Assembly (NCBI GenBank): GCA_050246915.1
Contig: JBFWVD010000001.1
Span: forward strand, 62,001 to 126,000
Length of the DNA: 64,000 bases
Reading direction: 5' to 3'
DNA from: JBFWVD01 sp050246915
GTDB taxonomy: Bacteria; Actinomycetota; Acidimicrobiia; Acidimicrobiales; Ilumatobacteraceae
In this document: positions 54,742 to 64,000 of the stretch, in pieces
How positions within the stretch are numbered: position 1 is the first letter of the stretch
Layout: every line of letters starts with the position of its first letter
The notes under the pieces: generated by a model
What the model was told of the DNA's origin: nothing
Databases searched by the model: none
What the model saw: the letters and a program-made list of their open reading frames with translations, nothing else
Position numbers and translations under genes: made by a program

Positions 54742-56493
54742 CTACGAACCAGGCCCGGGCTCTGCAGCTACCTCGCCGTCCAGGCCAGCCGACGGCTCGT
54801 GACCGAGTAGAGCCTCAAGCCTGCGCGCAACTGCCGTCACCGCCGCAGACCCGTCGCCAAGGAGCGAGGCCGATCGACCTTTCTCCACCGACGCAGCGAC
54901 AATGGCCTTGGCCTTTCGCTCTGTTGCAAGGTTCCAGACCTTCCCGCGCGCCTCGAACAGCGCCGCCATTCGCGTCGACCACTTCTTGCGACCACGAAGA
55001 ACCTCGCCGCGCGAAAGCGTGAGCCCGTACGCTCCGTTCAGCTCCGCCAGGTAGGCGCTGGGGTCGACGAAGTCCTCGAGCTCGCTCTCCGTCTTGCCGG
55101 GAAAGGCCGTCAGGACGTAGTGGGCTTCGGACAGCAAGTTGTCGGCGAGCGCCGACTCCACTGCCGAGCGGCCCTGCTGGTCGTTGTCCATGACGACGAA
55201 GGAGGCACAGACCCCACCCGTGTACTGCGTAAGCCGATACTTCAGCTTTCCGCCGCCGCCCAAACCCTCGATCACGAGTGAACCCTGAGCCAGATCTCTC
55301 GCGAGCGCTGGACTGATGTCCGAGAGAACAGCGGAGAGCGCTGCAACGTCATGCTCTCCCTCAGCCACGAGCGCGAGGCGCGCTGACTGAAGGTTGTCTT
55401 CAAGCCGAACGCCGAGGCACTTTCGAACCTCGGCGATCGAGCGCGCCGCTCGGGCCTTGCTGTCCTCCACGATGACGTTTCGATCAACGTGGAGAGGGTC
55501 GGCAAGAAGTGGACTGTGGGTCGTGAGAACGACCTGCTGGTCCGTCGCGATTTGTCCGAGCACGCTCCTGAGTTCTCGGATCGCGAACGGGTGGAGGTGA
55601 GCCTCCGGCTCTTCAACGGCGAGCACGAACGTTCTGTTCTGACCGCGATCCATCGCTGCTCGGCGGAGCAAGGCGATGGCAGCGAGTGACTGGATCCCAT
55701 CTCCCTTGCGGTCGAGACTCGTTGCGTGACCATCGTCCACGATGATCTCCACGCCTCGCGGTGTCGGCCCCATGTAGCGGCGGCTCTCAGCAAGATTGAC
55801 CGTTACAGCGCGCACGTCGGGTAGGAAGTGCGCCAGCGTCTCCTGGACACTGCGGCCGATCTCCTGGAGTCGCGGCTTCTGGAGTTCATCGATCACCTTC
55901 ATGGCGTCGCGATACTCGGGCTCTCGCTCGAGGGTTCGTAGCTCTTGGGCGACCAGTCGCCCGACGACCCGTTCCGCCTCCTCGGAGGTGCGAACACTCG
56001 GGACGTACTCGACACCGATTCGGGAGCCGACGAAGGCGGCGATCGTCCCAGCCTTCGTTGTCCAGACTTTGCCCGCTCGCTTCTTCACGATACGGATCGA
56101 GACGGTCCCATCCTGGCTGAAGCTGAGCTTCACCTTGAGCTCGCCGTTGATCTTGGACCCGACGATCGATTCGAAGTCAGCGATCTCCGAGCCACTGAGG
56201 AGGAAGTCGAACTCAAGTGCGGTTGTCTTCGTTGATCCGTTCCGATGGTTCATCGGGAAGTCGCGGTCCCAGTCGTAGTCCACGGGCCCCCGCATGAACT
56301 GCGACATGCGGTACTTCGCTCCGCCGTCAGCCTGAGCGAACCCGCCCAATGCAGTCATCCCAAGAACCATGGCCCGCAGGATGTTCGACTTGCCCTCGTT
56401 GTTTGGCCCGACCAGCACTGTCAGAACCCTGAGATCGAGAGTCGCCGAGCTGATGCTTCTGTACCGCTCGACCTTGAATCGCCGAAGCTCCAT
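54742..56493 (-). CDS. OLD-like ATPase/TOPRIM nuclease
   Basis: 583 residues. SMC/ABC-type ATPase: Walker A GPNNEGKSN near residue 29, Walker B FVLAVEEPEAHLHP, H-loop TTHSPLL. A TOPRIM domain follows: LVAEGEHDVAALSAVL supplies the catalytic Glu and FVVMDNDQQGRSA the DxD. This is the overcoming-lysogenization-defect (OLD) architecture, found in phage-defence systems. It lies six bases after hsdM on the same strand, so it belongs to the restriction operon. No UvrD-like GajB partner is visible. Confidence 0.85.
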   Translation of the reverse strand: MELRRFKVERYRSISSATLDLRVLTVLVGPNNEGKSNILRAMVLGMTALGGFAQADGGAKYRMSQFMRGPVDYDWDRDFPMNHRNGSTKTTALEFDFLLSGSEIADFESIVGSKINGELKVKLSFSQDGTVSIRIVKKRAGKVWTTKAGTIAAFVGSRIGVEYVPSVRTSEEAERVVGRLVAQELRTLEREPEYRDAMKVIDELQKPRLQEIGRSVQETLAHFLPDVRAVTVNLAESRRYMGPTPRGVEIIVDDGHATSLDRKGDGIQSLAAIALLRRAAMDRGQNRTFVLAVEEPEAHLHPFAIRELRSVLGQIATDQQVVLTTHSPLLADPLHVDRNVIVEDSKARAARSIAEVRKCLGVRLEDNLQSARLALVAEGEHDVAALSAVLSDISPALARDLAQGSLVIEGLGGGGKLKYRLTQYTGGVCASFVVMDNDQQGRSAVESALADNLLSEAHYVLTAFPGKTESELEDFVDPSAYLAELNGAYGLTLSRGEVLRGRKKWSTRMAALFEARGKVWNLATERKAKAIVAASVEKGRSASLLGDGSAAVTAVARRLEALLGHEPSAGLDGEVAAEPGPGS

Positions 56494-56499
56494 ACCGGT

Positions 56500-58023
56500 C
56501 TATGCGCCTTCCTCAGCGAGCTGTTTGAGTTCTTTGGTCTTGATGTCGCTCATCAGCGACTCCATGGGCAGGCTTGCCGCAAGTTCGGTGAACTGGGCGA
56601 GAGCTGCTTCGAGCTCTTCGACGATCTCGGCGGCGAGCACGCCCGGGGCCGGAAGCGATGCGGCGTCGTCGAGGGACTCGTCGCGAAGCCAGGTGATGTC
56701 GAGGTTGGCCTTGTCGCGGGCGACCAACTCGTCGTAGCCGAAGCACCGGAAGCGTTCGCTCTCGACCCGTCGACTGCGGTCGTCCGGCGAGTAGGCGTCG
56801 ACGAAGTCGGCGAGATCGTCGGCTCGGAGTGGCTTGGTCTTCAGCGTGAAGTGCATGTTCGTCCGCAGGTCGTACACCCACGTCTGCTTCGTCCACGGAT
56901 CCGCGGCGGCGGGCTTGCGGTCGAAGAACAGCACGTTCGCCTTCACACCCTGCGCGTAGAAGATGCCGGTCGGCAGGCGCAGGATCGTGTGGACATCGCA
57001 CTCGGCCAGCAGGCGACGGCGAATCGTCTCACCGGCGCCGGCCTCGAACAGCACGTTGTCGGGCAGCACCACTGCGGCTCGGCCGCCGATCTTCAACATC
57101 GTCTTGATGTGCTGCAAGAAGTTGAGCTGCTTGTTCGACGTCGACGCCCAGAAGTCGTCGCGCACGATCACCAGGTCGTCGCGCTCGGTTTCGCCCGCGT
57201 CGTTGATCATCGTCATCGACGACTTCCGGCCAAACGGCGGATTGGCAGCGATCACGTCGACACGAACGCCGGGGTCGGCGCGCAAAGCGTCCGCGACGGT
57301 CACCAGGCTCTTGCCGTTGGCTGTGCCGATGCCGTGCAGCAGAAGGTTCATCGCGCACAGCCGGGCGGTGCCGTCGACGATCTCCCAGCCGTGCAACATC
57401 TCATCGCGTAGGAACCGCCGCTCGTCGGCGTCCATCTCGGCGACGTGGTGATCGACGATCCACTCGTGCGCGGCAAGCAGAAAGCCACCCGTGCCACAGG
57501 CCGGGTCGGCGACCGTCTCCCCGGGCCTCGGTCGCAGGCACGCCATCATCGCCCGGACAAGCGGACGCGGCGTGAAGTACTGACCGGCACCCGACTTCGT
57601 GTCCGCGGCGCCGTCCTGCAGGATCGCCTCGTAGGCGTCGCCCTTCACGTCGGTGTCGACCGACGTCCAGGTCTCCTCGTTGATCAGGTTCACCACGAGG
57701 CGCCGCAACTTGGCCGGGTCCTGGATCCGGTTCTGCGCCTTGCGGAAGATCGTCCCCAATGTGCCCGGCTGGCGGCCGAGCGACTCGAGGATGTGCCGGT
57801 AGTGCACCTCGAGGTCGTCGCCATCTCGATCGAGCAGCGACTGCCAGTCCAGCCCGTATGGGACCACCTCACCGAGTCCGGCCTTCAACCGCTCGTCGGC
57901 CATCTTCAAGAACAGCAAGTACGTGAGCTGCTCCACGTACTCGATCGTCGACACCCCGTCGTCACGCAGGACGTTGCGGTAGTTGAGCAGCTTCTGCACG
58001 AGCTGGTTAGTCGTCGACGCCAT
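56500..58023 (-). CDS. hsdM: Type I restriction-modification methyltransferase HsdM
   Basis: 507 residues. N-terminal helical HsdM_N domain (VQKLLNYRNVLRDDGVSTIEYVEQLTYLLFLKM). N6-adenine methylase motifs: SAM-binding DPACGTGGFLLAAHEW and catalytic ANPPFGRKS. Methylates adenine in the target recognised by HsdS. Ends six bases before the OLD-like gene; starts two bases after the PIN gene. Separated from hsdS by the PIN/ImmA pair. Confidence 0.95.
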   Translation of the reverse strand: MASTTNQLVQKLLNYRNVLRDDGVSTIEYVEQLTYLLFLKMADERLKAGLGEVVPYGLDWQSLLDRDGDDLEVHYRHILESLGRQPGTLGTIFRKAQNRIQDPAKLRRLVVNLINEETWTSVDTDVKGDAYEAILQDGAADTKSGAGQYFTPRPLVRAMMACLRPRPGETVADPACGTGGFLLAAHEWIVDHHVAEMDADERRFLRDEMLHGWEIVDGTARLCAMNLLLHGIGTANGKSLVTVADALRADPGVRVDVIAANPPFGRKSSMTMINDAGETERDDLVIVRDDFWASTSNKQLNFLQHIKTMLKIGGRAAVVLPDNVLFEAGAGETIRRRLLAECDVHTILRLPTGIFYAQGVKANVLFFDRKPAAADPWTKQTWVYDLRTNMHFTLKTKPLRADDLADFVDAYSPDDRSRRVESERFRCFGYDELVARDKANLDITWLRDESLDDAASLPAPGVLAAEIVEELEAALAQFTELAASLPMESLMSDIKTKELKQLAEEGA

Positions 58024-58025
58024 GG

Positions 58026-58520
58026 CTACGACACCTGCCCGAGCACGAACAGCGGACGCTCCTCACGGAGCATTCGCCACGGCGACGCGTAGGACACACC
58101 GAGCGCCGCCGCAGCGTTCGGAATCGGGATTCGCTTGGTCGCGTTCGACGGAAGCTCGTGCGTAACGACGGTGTGCCCGCCTGCGAGCGCATACGCGAGG
58201 AGAACCGAGTCCGCTGCGGCAGCGAACTCCTGCTTGGCTGCCAGCGTGTAATCGCCCGAGGCCGCGGCCCAGCCGTTCACCGTTGCCATCGCACCCACCT
58301 CAGCTGCCCCCGGCGCCCGGAAGAACGGCCGGTGATCGCGGGCCCAGTCGCTGAGCTGATCGCCGTAGTCGACGAGTTCGTCGTACACCGCCTCGACACT
58401 CGCCACCTGGCCGGTTTCCCAGGCCACGTCGAGCCAGTCCCAGAACGCGGGGCAGAACTCGAACCCGTAGTAGTCGCGCTTGGCGTTCACCAGCACATTG
58501 GTGTCCAACAGCCACGCCAT
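58026..58520 (-). CDS. PIN-domain (DUF4411-like) protein, probable toxin
   Basis: 164 residues from ATG 58520. PIN start MAWLLDTNVLVNAKRDYYG with the first acidic residue; VEAVYDELVDYGDQLSDW and EFAAAADSVLLAYAL supply further acids; VVTHELPSNATKRIPIPNAAAALG ends the fold. The YYG..FCPAFWDWL segment is DUF4411-like. PIN toxins are Mg-dependent ribonucleases. Its start overlaps the ImmA/IrrE-like gene stop (TGATG, 58522-58518), so the two are coupled as a pair. Confidence 0.83.
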   Translation of the reverse strand: MAWLLDTNVLVNAKRDYYGFEFCPAFWDWLDVAWETGQVASVEAVYDELVDYGDQLSDWARDHRPFFRAPGAAEVGAMATVNGWAAASGDYTLAAKQEFAAAADSVLLAYALAGGHTVVTHELPSNATKRIPIPNAAAALGVSYASPWRMLREERPLFVLGQVS

Positions 58521-59683
58521 CACACCACCCCGAGACGATCGGCGAGCCCGTCGAAGGTGGACTCCTTCTTCACGTCCAGCAGCCGGAATGCTGTCGTGTA
58601 CGGGGTACGGCCCTCCTTCGCGCTCGCGATCAACGCGCTCGCGAACCGTCGGCTCACCTGTACCGGCTTGGTGTTGTAGTAGTTGCCGCCACCGCCACGA
58701 TCCGCGAGGAACGCGGCGACCCGCTGCCGCTCCACGTCGAGCACCGTCAGGTACTCGTCCCATGTCAGTGCGCCGGCTTCACGGATGCGACCGAGGATCA
58801 CCTGGCTGCTCACCCGGAAGTGGTCAGCCAACGGCCGCAACTGAGCCCGCAGATCGGCGCGCTGGTCGAACCGCTGACGGAACTCGGCCATCGGCACGAG
58901 GAACTCGGCGGCGACCTGATTGCACCACCGCTCAACCGCGTTGCTGCGGATGGACTGCGGATCGAGATCGGACAACGCGGTCTCTCCCAGCCAGAGGTGG
59001 GCCAGCTCGTGCACAAGCGTGAACACCTGCGCAGCCTTGCTGTCGGCGCCGTTCACGAACACGACCGCCGCATACCGATCGACCAGCGCGAAGCCTCGGA
59101 ACTCTTGCGGGTCGAGCGTGCGATGCGTGTTGGAGCCGACGATGCCGCTGATCATCACCAGCACGCCGGCCGCCTCGGCGTGCTCGCGAAGCCATGTCAA
59201 CGCCGCGTCGGAAGTCCGGCACGCGGCACGGCTCTCCGCCGTCCAGTCGAGGACCTGGCGCATCTGGCCGGCGACATGATCGACGGAATCGGCGGTGCTC
59301 GCTACGCCGACGAACGGCAGCGGAGGCTCACCTTCAAGGAGCTGGTTGTCGCGGTACCACTCCTGCCGACGCTCACACGCATAGATCACGTCGAGCAGGT
59401 CCGCAGACACCACCTCGCCAGCCGCAGCGACCGGGCGATCACTGATCGTGCGAAAGTCCGGGATTGGGACCGTCTCCACCGGCGGCTCCTCCAAGAAGAG
59501 GAACCCCACCGGCGTATGCGTCTTGCGGGCGAAGTCCTCCAACTGCTTCAGCGTCGGGGCCGCCTCACCTGCGAGCCACGCCGCGTAGCGGGGGAACCGC
59601 TGCTCCCAGACCTCGTCATCGATCCCAGACCGGGCGCGAGCCCACTCAAGCACCCCCGGTCTCACCTCGACCCGCACGCTCAC
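58520..59683 (-). CDS. ImmA/IrrE-family metallopeptidase with HTH N-terminus
   Basis: 387 residues from GTG 59683, with GGAGG about ten bases upstream. N-terminal XRE-like segment (RPGVLEWARARSGIDDEVWEQRF, PTLKQLEDFARKTHTPVGFLFL) and a C-terminal zinc protease domain with VHELAHLWLGETAL (HExxH) followed by CNQVAAEFLVP (third Glu region). This COG2856 type cuts repressors or antitoxins. Sitting in front of a PIN gene, it probably acts as the antitoxin/regulator side of the pair. Confidence 0.85.
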   Translation of the reverse strand: MSVRVEVRPGVLEWARARSGIDDEVWEQRFPRYAAWLAGEAAPTLKQLEDFARKTHTPVGFLFLEEPPVETVPIPDFRTISDRPVAAAGEVVSADLLDVIYACERRQEWYRDNQLLEGEPPLPFVGVASTADSVDHVAGQMRQVLDWTAESRAACRTSDAALTWLREHAEAAGVLVMISGIVGSNTHRTLDPQEFRGFALVDRYAAVVFVNGADSKAAQVFTLVHELAHLWLGETALSDLDPQSIRSNAVERWCNQVAAEFLVPMAEFRQRFDQRADLRAQLRPLADHFRVSSQVILGRIREAGALTWDEYLTVLDVERQRVAAFLADRGGGGNYYNTKPVQVSRRFASALIASAKEGRTPYTTAFRLLDVKKESTFDGLADRLGVV

Positions 59684-59750
59684 GACAGCTCACCTCCCCG
59701 ATCCGACGCGCCGTCCACGATCGACGGTACAGGGAGGGTATGACCACGAT

Positions 59751-61166
59751 TCATGCCGTTTGCCTCGCCCGGCGTTTGTCGGCCGGCTGCACCGAACGCT
59801 CCGCCCGGATCCGATCCAGCAACACCGACACCGGCTCATCCGACGGATCCTGTGGCACCAGCCGCCCCTCGAACGCCGCCTTCAACACTGAACGCCGCAA
59901 TCCCGCGGCACGGGCAAGCCCAATGTCGACCGCTCGCTCACACGCGTCCAGGAAGGACATCTGCCGCTCGACCTCCGCGAGGATGCGCGACTGCTCCTCC
60001 ACCGGAGCGATCGGCACGGGGAAGGCCTTCAGCGTCTTCAGGTTGAGCGACGCAAGGTTGGTCGTCTGCTTGCCGCGGTCTTCGAACCATCCGCGGCCAA
60101 AGGTATTGCCCCAGATCGAGACCAGCTTCGGCTCGACCCCGCCGGAGAGTCGAGCCCGGAAGACGTGGTTCTGATGGATGCAGCTGGCGATCTGGCCCTC
60201 CCACACCCACCCGCGCCCGAGCTTGTCGCGATCGCCGCCCTCGTTGAACAGAACGTCACCCGGCTGAAGCTGGAGCTGCCCCGCCTTCTCCGGAGCGACT
60301 CGGATCGTGGTGATCGTCTCGAGATCCAGGAAGCCCCGCTGAACGTTCGCCACGCGCAGATACGGAACCTCAACGAACGACGGATCGGACTGCCGCTTCG
60401 AGTCTTTGGTCACCCCGCCGACTACGTCGGCGATGACCCCCAACTCCGCCCACGACCATGACGGCGGAAGCTCGGGGACGCCATCCGGCTCCGCCGCCTC
60501 CACTCCAAAGTCGGCGAGGAGCTTGGCAGCGGGAGTGTCGGTGGAGTCTTGCGGGACGAGGCGGCCCGTGACGGCGGCGGTGAGGATCGACTCTCGCATG
60601 CGCTTGAGGAGTCGGCGGACGTTGCGGAGTGCGGCTTCGCCGGCGTCGAGCTTGGAGAACGCTTCCTCGATCGCCGTGACGATCCGCTCCTGCTCAGCCA
60701 CGGGCGGCATCGGGACGACCATCTCTCGGATCGTTGAGATATTCAGGCTTGCTCTCGTGGTGCCACCAGCCTCGTAGGACCCTTCGCACGACAGGTGCCA
60801 GAAGTAGAACAGCAGGTAGCGCTTGACGAAACGACGATCGGGATCAATGACCGCCACCGTCCGAGAGACGTTCGCCCCAGCCGCCTCCAGGGGGCAGATC
60901 GCTGCTCGACCGACAGTGCCTTGGATCGACAGGAGCACCTCACCTCCCTGAAGCCGGCTCCGCGAGAACTCCTCATCGAGCTGATGCGAGATCCGATGTG
61001 CTTCGTCAAGGACCAACCGGTAGTCGGCAATGTCGACGATCCGAACGAGAGGCACGCCGTCGGCGACGAATGGGCCGGGCTTCAGGACGCCGTAGCAGAT
61101 CGGCCGGGTTGTCTCAGTGGCATCGCCAAGCGTGGTGGCGGCCCAGCCCGTCGGTAGATCGGTCAT
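59751..61166 (-). CDS. hsdS: Type I restriction specificity subunit HsdS
   Basis: 471 residues from ATG 61166, overlapping the hsdR stop by four bases. Two target-recognition domains, about residues 1-130 and 210-400, each followed by a conserved helix: MRESILTAAVTGRLVPQD and LRRSVLKAAFEGRLVPQD, the half-symmetric coiled spacer of HsdS. Binds a bipartite asymmetric DNA site; the sequence cannot be predicted. The 67-base gap to the ImmA/IrrE gene suggests the same transcript. Confidence 0.94.
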   Translation of the reverse strand: MTDLPTGWAATTLGDATETTRPICYGVLKPGPFVADGVPLVRIVDIADYRLVLDEAHRISHQLDEEFSRSRLQGGEVLLSIQGTVGRAAICPLEAAGANVSRTVAVIDPDRRFVKRYLLFYFWHLSCEGSYEAGGTTRASLNISTIREMVVPMPPVAEQERIVTAIEEAFSKLDAGEAALRNVRRLLKRMRESILTAAVTGRLVPQDSTDTPAAKLLADFGVEAAEPDGVPELPPSWSWAELGVIADVVGGVTKDSKRQSDPSFVEVPYLRVANVQRGFLDLETITTIRVAPEKAGQLQLQPGDVLFNEGGDRDKLGRGWVWEGQIASCIHQNHVFRARLSGGVEPKLVSIWGNTFGRGWFEDRGKQTTNLASLNLKTLKAFPVPIAPVEEQSRILAEVERQMSFLDACERAVDIGLARAAGLRRSVLKAAFEGRLVPQDPSDEPVSVLLDRIRAERSVQPADKRRARQTA

Positions 61167-63961
61167 GCGACGAGTTCCTGGGTGAGTTCGTCGAGGAGGG
61201 GGGCGAGTCGTCCGGCGAAGGTGTTGTTGGCGCGGCCGTAGCCGCCGTGGCCGATGAAGGGTTCGAGCTCGAAGTCGTCGGGAGCGATAGTGAGGCTGGT
61301 GGCGAGGTGGTCCTTGATGCGGGTCAGCCAGACGAGCTGATCGTCGGTGAACGTCGTGCCGGCCTGGGTCTGTTGGGCGAGCCAGTTCTGGAAGCGTTCG
61401 TCGACGGTCAGCGGGTAGGCGACCAGGTCGCGGTCGGGGTCGAGGGCCTTGCGGACGAGGCTGATCAGGTTGGTGAACTGCGTACCGGCCGAGCCGCGAA
61501 CCCGTGACGCCTCGAGTGCCTCGTAGGCGGCCCACAGCCGTTCGGGGGTCCAGTTGTACGGAGGGCGGCCGATCGCCGTCGCGAGTTCCTTGATCGCCTT
61601 CAGAGTGAGCCGCTTGCCGTAAGGGCGCGAGTAGAGGATCTGGAGGGCGTCGATGTCGTCGCGATGCTCAGCGACGTACGCCTGCCACGACTCGATCGTG
61701 GTGCGGGCACGGTCGGTGGCGTCGCGGGAGAACCCGGCGTCGATGATCTCGTCCTTGGAGGTCTCGTCGAGCACCTGGGTGTAGCTGCGTCGCACCTCGA
61801 TCAGCTTCGTTCGCAACTCCGGCCGCTCGGCCAGCACGCGGCAGGCCTTCTCGACCAGCGCGGTCCGTGCCTCGTGGAGCTGGTCGTCGGTGGGGTCGAC
61901 GCCGCCGTTGGCCGCCGCGGCGGCTTCCCAGGCCTTGTCGGTGTCGACGGCGTCGGTGAGAAACCGCACCAGATCGGTTAGCCCGACACCGCCGGCTGCG
62001 TCCGCGATATCAGTGCGGTCGTCAGGGGTGATGACTCGCTCCAGGCGGGCGAGACGACCGGCGATCGACGACACCACGTCCGCGTCACGGACGCCGGCAG
62101 CGACCTGGTCAAGCAGCTTCTTCAGCGACTCGCCCTTGCGACGGTCGAGCGGGTTGGTGTCGTTGAACTCGGCCTCGGTCACGCCGACGGCATCGACGAT
62201 CACGAAGTGCGTCTTCGCGGTCGCGTCCGCCGAGACGGCTTGGAGGTCGTTCGGGTCGATGACCCGGACGCCGCGGCCCTTCATCTGCTCGAAGAAGTTC
62301 CGGGAGCGGACCTGGCGCATGAACATCACGCACTCCAACGGCCGCACGTCGGTGCCGGTGGCGATCATGTCGACCGTGACCGCGATGCGCGGGTTGAAGC
62401 TGTTCCGGAACTGGTTCAGCAAGTCCTCGGGCTTCACGCCGGTGGTGCGGTAGGTGATCTTCACCGCGAAGTCGTTGCCGCGGCCGAACTCCTCCCGGCA
62501 GATCCGCACGATGTCATCGGCGTGGCTGTCGTCCTTGGCGAAGATCAACGTCTTGGGGACTTCGCTGCGGCCGGGGAAGATGCCGCCTTCGTCGAGCGGC
62601 TTGAACAGGTTGTCTCGGAACGTGCGGATCACGGTGCGGATCTGGTCGACGGCGACCACGTCACGGTCGAGCTGGCGGGCGTCGTAGACGACGTCCTCGT
62701 CGAGCTTCTCGAGCCGCACCTTGCGGGTCTCGCGCTCACGGAACTTCGTCACCAGCCCGGCCTCGACCGTCGACCCCTGCTCGCTGATCTTCGTGCGGAT
62801 CCGATAGACGTCGAAGTCGACGTTCACGCCGTCGGCGACGGCCTCGGCGTGGCCGTACTCGACGACAAGGTTCTGGTTGAAGAACCCGAACGTCTGCTTA
62901 GCCGGAGTCGCCGTCAACCCGACCAGGAACGCGTCGAAGTACTCGATCACCTGACGCCACACCCCGTAGATCGAGCGGTGGCACTCGTCGATGATGACCA
63001 CGTCGAACGCCTCGATCGGGATCGCCGGGTTGTACGCCACCTCGACCGGGCGCTCGGGCTCGATCTGTGCACCGGACTTCTCGTCGACGTCCTCGGGCAG
63101 CTCCTCCTCACCTCGCAGCATCGAGTACAGGCGCTGCACCGTCGTGATCACCACCCGAGCAGCCGGGTCGATCCGGTTCGAGGTCAGCAGCTGCACGTTG
63201 TAGAGGTCGGTGAACTTGCGGCCATCTCCAGGGGTGGCGAACTGCTGGAACTCGCGCAGGGTCTGTCGGCCGAGGTTCGCCCGGTCGACGAGGAACAGCA
63301 CCCGCTCCGCGCCTGCGGTCTGCACCAGCCGGTAGGCGAGGTTGGCGGCCATGAACGTCTTGCCCGAGCCGGTCGCCATCTGCGCCAGCGCTCGCGGATG
63401 GTTTCTGCACATCGACGCCTCGATCCGGCCGATCGCCTCCACCTGGATCCGCCGCAACCCGTCCGCAGGCACCGGGCCAAGTCCGTGCAGCCGCGCTCGG
63501 AGCGAGCCGGCCTCCGCGTCGTCGATCCAGTGACGCAGCCAGCGAGCCAGCGTCTCGGGCCGGTGGAAGGTGACCACCGGACGCGACCGGGGCTCAGGGT
63601 CGAACCCATCCGTGAACATCGTCTCGTCGCCCGTCGACTCGTACAGGAACGGCAACGGCGACACCAGCGCCGGCAGGTCCTTCGGAAGCCCCGCCGCGTA
63701 CTTCGCCGACTGCGACTCCACCCCGGCCAGCGGTGTGCCCGACGGCTTGGCCTCAACGGCCCCGACAGCCTTGCCGTCGACGAACAACAGGTAGTCGGCC
63801 CGGCCGTGACCGGCGGCCATGATGAACTCCCGGACCGCCACCCCCTGCCCGGCGTACAGGTTCAGGTCCTTGCGGTCCTGCACCACCCAGCCGCACGCAA
63901 CAAGCTGCCGGTCGATCTCCACCCGGGCGCGCGCTTCCGCGGTGAGGTAGCCCTCGCTCAT
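61163..63961 (-). CDS. hsdR: Type I restriction endonuclease subunit HsdR (EcoEI-like)
   Basis: 932 residues, complete with ATG at 63961. N-terminal nuclease: GRADYLLFVDGKAVGAVEAKPSG (PD-D/ExK type). Motor: Walker A TGSGKTFMAANL, Walker B VVIIDECHRSIYG, motif III VGLTATPAKQTFGFF and motif VI-like MKGRGVRVIDP. The C-terminal helical domain (FIGHGGYGRANNTFAGRL) is of the EcoEI_R_C type. Cuts unmodified DNA after ATP-driven translocation. First gene of the restriction operon in the direction of transcription; only 39 bases of upstream sequence are in the window. Confidence 0.95.
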   Translation of the reverse strand: MSEGYLTAEARARVEIDRQLVACGWVVQDRKDLNLYAGQGVAVREFIMAAGHGRADYLLFVDGKAVGAVEAKPSGTPLAGVESQSAKYAAGLPKDLPALVSPLPFLYESTGDETMFTDGFDPEPRSRPVVTFHRPETLARWLRHWIDDAEAGSLRARLHGLGPVPADGLRRIQVEAIGRIEASMCRNHPRALAQMATGSGKTFMAANLAYRLVQTAGAERVLFLVDRANLGRQTLREFQQFATPGDGRKFTDLYNVQLLTSNRIDPAARVVITTVQRLYSMLRGEEELPEDVDEKSGAQIEPERPVEVAYNPAIPIEAFDVVIIDECHRSIYGVWRQVIEYFDAFLVGLTATPAKQTFGFFNQNLVVEYGHAEAVADGVNVDFDVYRIRTKISEQGSTVEAGLVTKFRERETRKVRLEKLDEDVVYDARQLDRDVVAVDQIRTVIRTFRDNLFKPLDEGGIFPGRSEVPKTLIFAKDDSHADDIVRICREEFGRGNDFAVKITYRTTGVKPEDLLNQFRNSFNPRIAVTVDMIATGTDVRPLECVMFMRQVRSRNFFEQMKGRGVRVIDPNDLQAVSADATAKTHFVIVDAVGVTEAEFNDTNPLDRRKGESLKKLLDQVAAGVRDADVVSSIAGRLARLERVITPDDRTDIADAAGGVGLTDLVRFLTDAVDTDKAWEAAAAANGGVDPTDDQLHEARTALVEKACRVLAERPELRTKLIEVRRSYTQVLDETSKDEIIDAGFSRDATDRARTTIESWQAYVAEHRDDIDALQILYSRPYGKRLTLKAIKELATAIGRPPYNWTPERLWAAYEALEASRVRGSAGTQFTNLISLVRKALDPDRDLVAYPLTVDERFQNWLAQQTQAGTTFTDDQLVWLTRIKDHLATSLTIAPDDFELEPFIGHGGYGRANNTFAGRLAPLLDELTQELVA

Positions 63962-64000
63962 CGCAAGGCCCGGAGCCGGGATAACAACATGGTCCCACCA

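Overview
The window is high-GC DNA from an actinobacterium. Two WhiB-like proteins, a SenX3/RegX3-type phosphate operon, a sigE-rseA-htrA-tat neighbourhood and a membrane PDZ protein with a PPEDRLWRHPSEL-type motif fit Acidimicrobiia (Ilumatobacter-like) best. That lineage call is inference from gene content, not from a marker gene.

Layout. 0-9.3 kb holds the end of a glycosyltransferase operon (GT, methyltransferase, alpha/alpha-barrel protein), a CDF metal transporter, a cytochrome P450, an ABC1/UbiB kinase, a methyltransferase-GtrA pair, a TesB thioesterase and a PQQ-type sugar dehydrogenase lipoprotein. 9.3-16.6 kb holds moaE, a membrane protein and mreB (mreB apparently starting at CTG), a PDZ pseudoprotease, an SDR-type epimerase, a zincin and an MFS protein. 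16.7-27.6 kb is a compact phosphate block read leftwards: ppk, CHAD protein, MutT1-like Nudix, pstS, pstC, pstA, pstB, phoU, senX3-like kinase, regX3-like regulator. PHO-box-like 11-bp direct repeats lie before both ppk and pstS. 28-33 kb is an envelope-stress block (HtrA, whiB, anti-sigma, ECF sigma, TatA) followed by a formiminotransferase and a second whiB. 33.4-41.8 kb has a VWA protein and its MoxR-like ATPase partner, separated by a nucleotidyl cyclase, a degenerate GH1-like protein and a lipoprotein, then a degenerate GH2 protein. 41.8-50.6 kb is energy metabolism: sdhA-sdhB, a small MshEN-like protein, and two divergent membrane pyrophosphatases of opposite potassium-dependence type, then DedA. 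50.5-53.1 kb holds small conserved genes and a frameshifted fpg/nei gene.

53.1-64 kb is a mobile defence region. A broken large serine recombinase sits at its left edge, followed by a leftward cluster hsdR, hsdS, ImmA/IrrE-like regulator-protease, DUF4411-type PIN protein, hsdM and an OLD-like ATPase/TOPRIM nuclease. Its right boundary lies outside the window.

Themes worth attention: (1) a type I restriction system with an ImmA/PIN pair between hsdS and hsdM and an OLD-like gene after hsdM; (2) several proteins that keep an enzyme fold but have lost catalytic residues (GH1-like, GH2-like, trypsin-PDZ); (3) phosphate, polyphosphate and pyrophosphate handling concentrated in one region; (4) short imperfect tandem repeats at the 3' ends of genes. 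No rRNA, tRNA or CRISPR array was recognised by eye. All family calls come from reading motifs; no database search was run.
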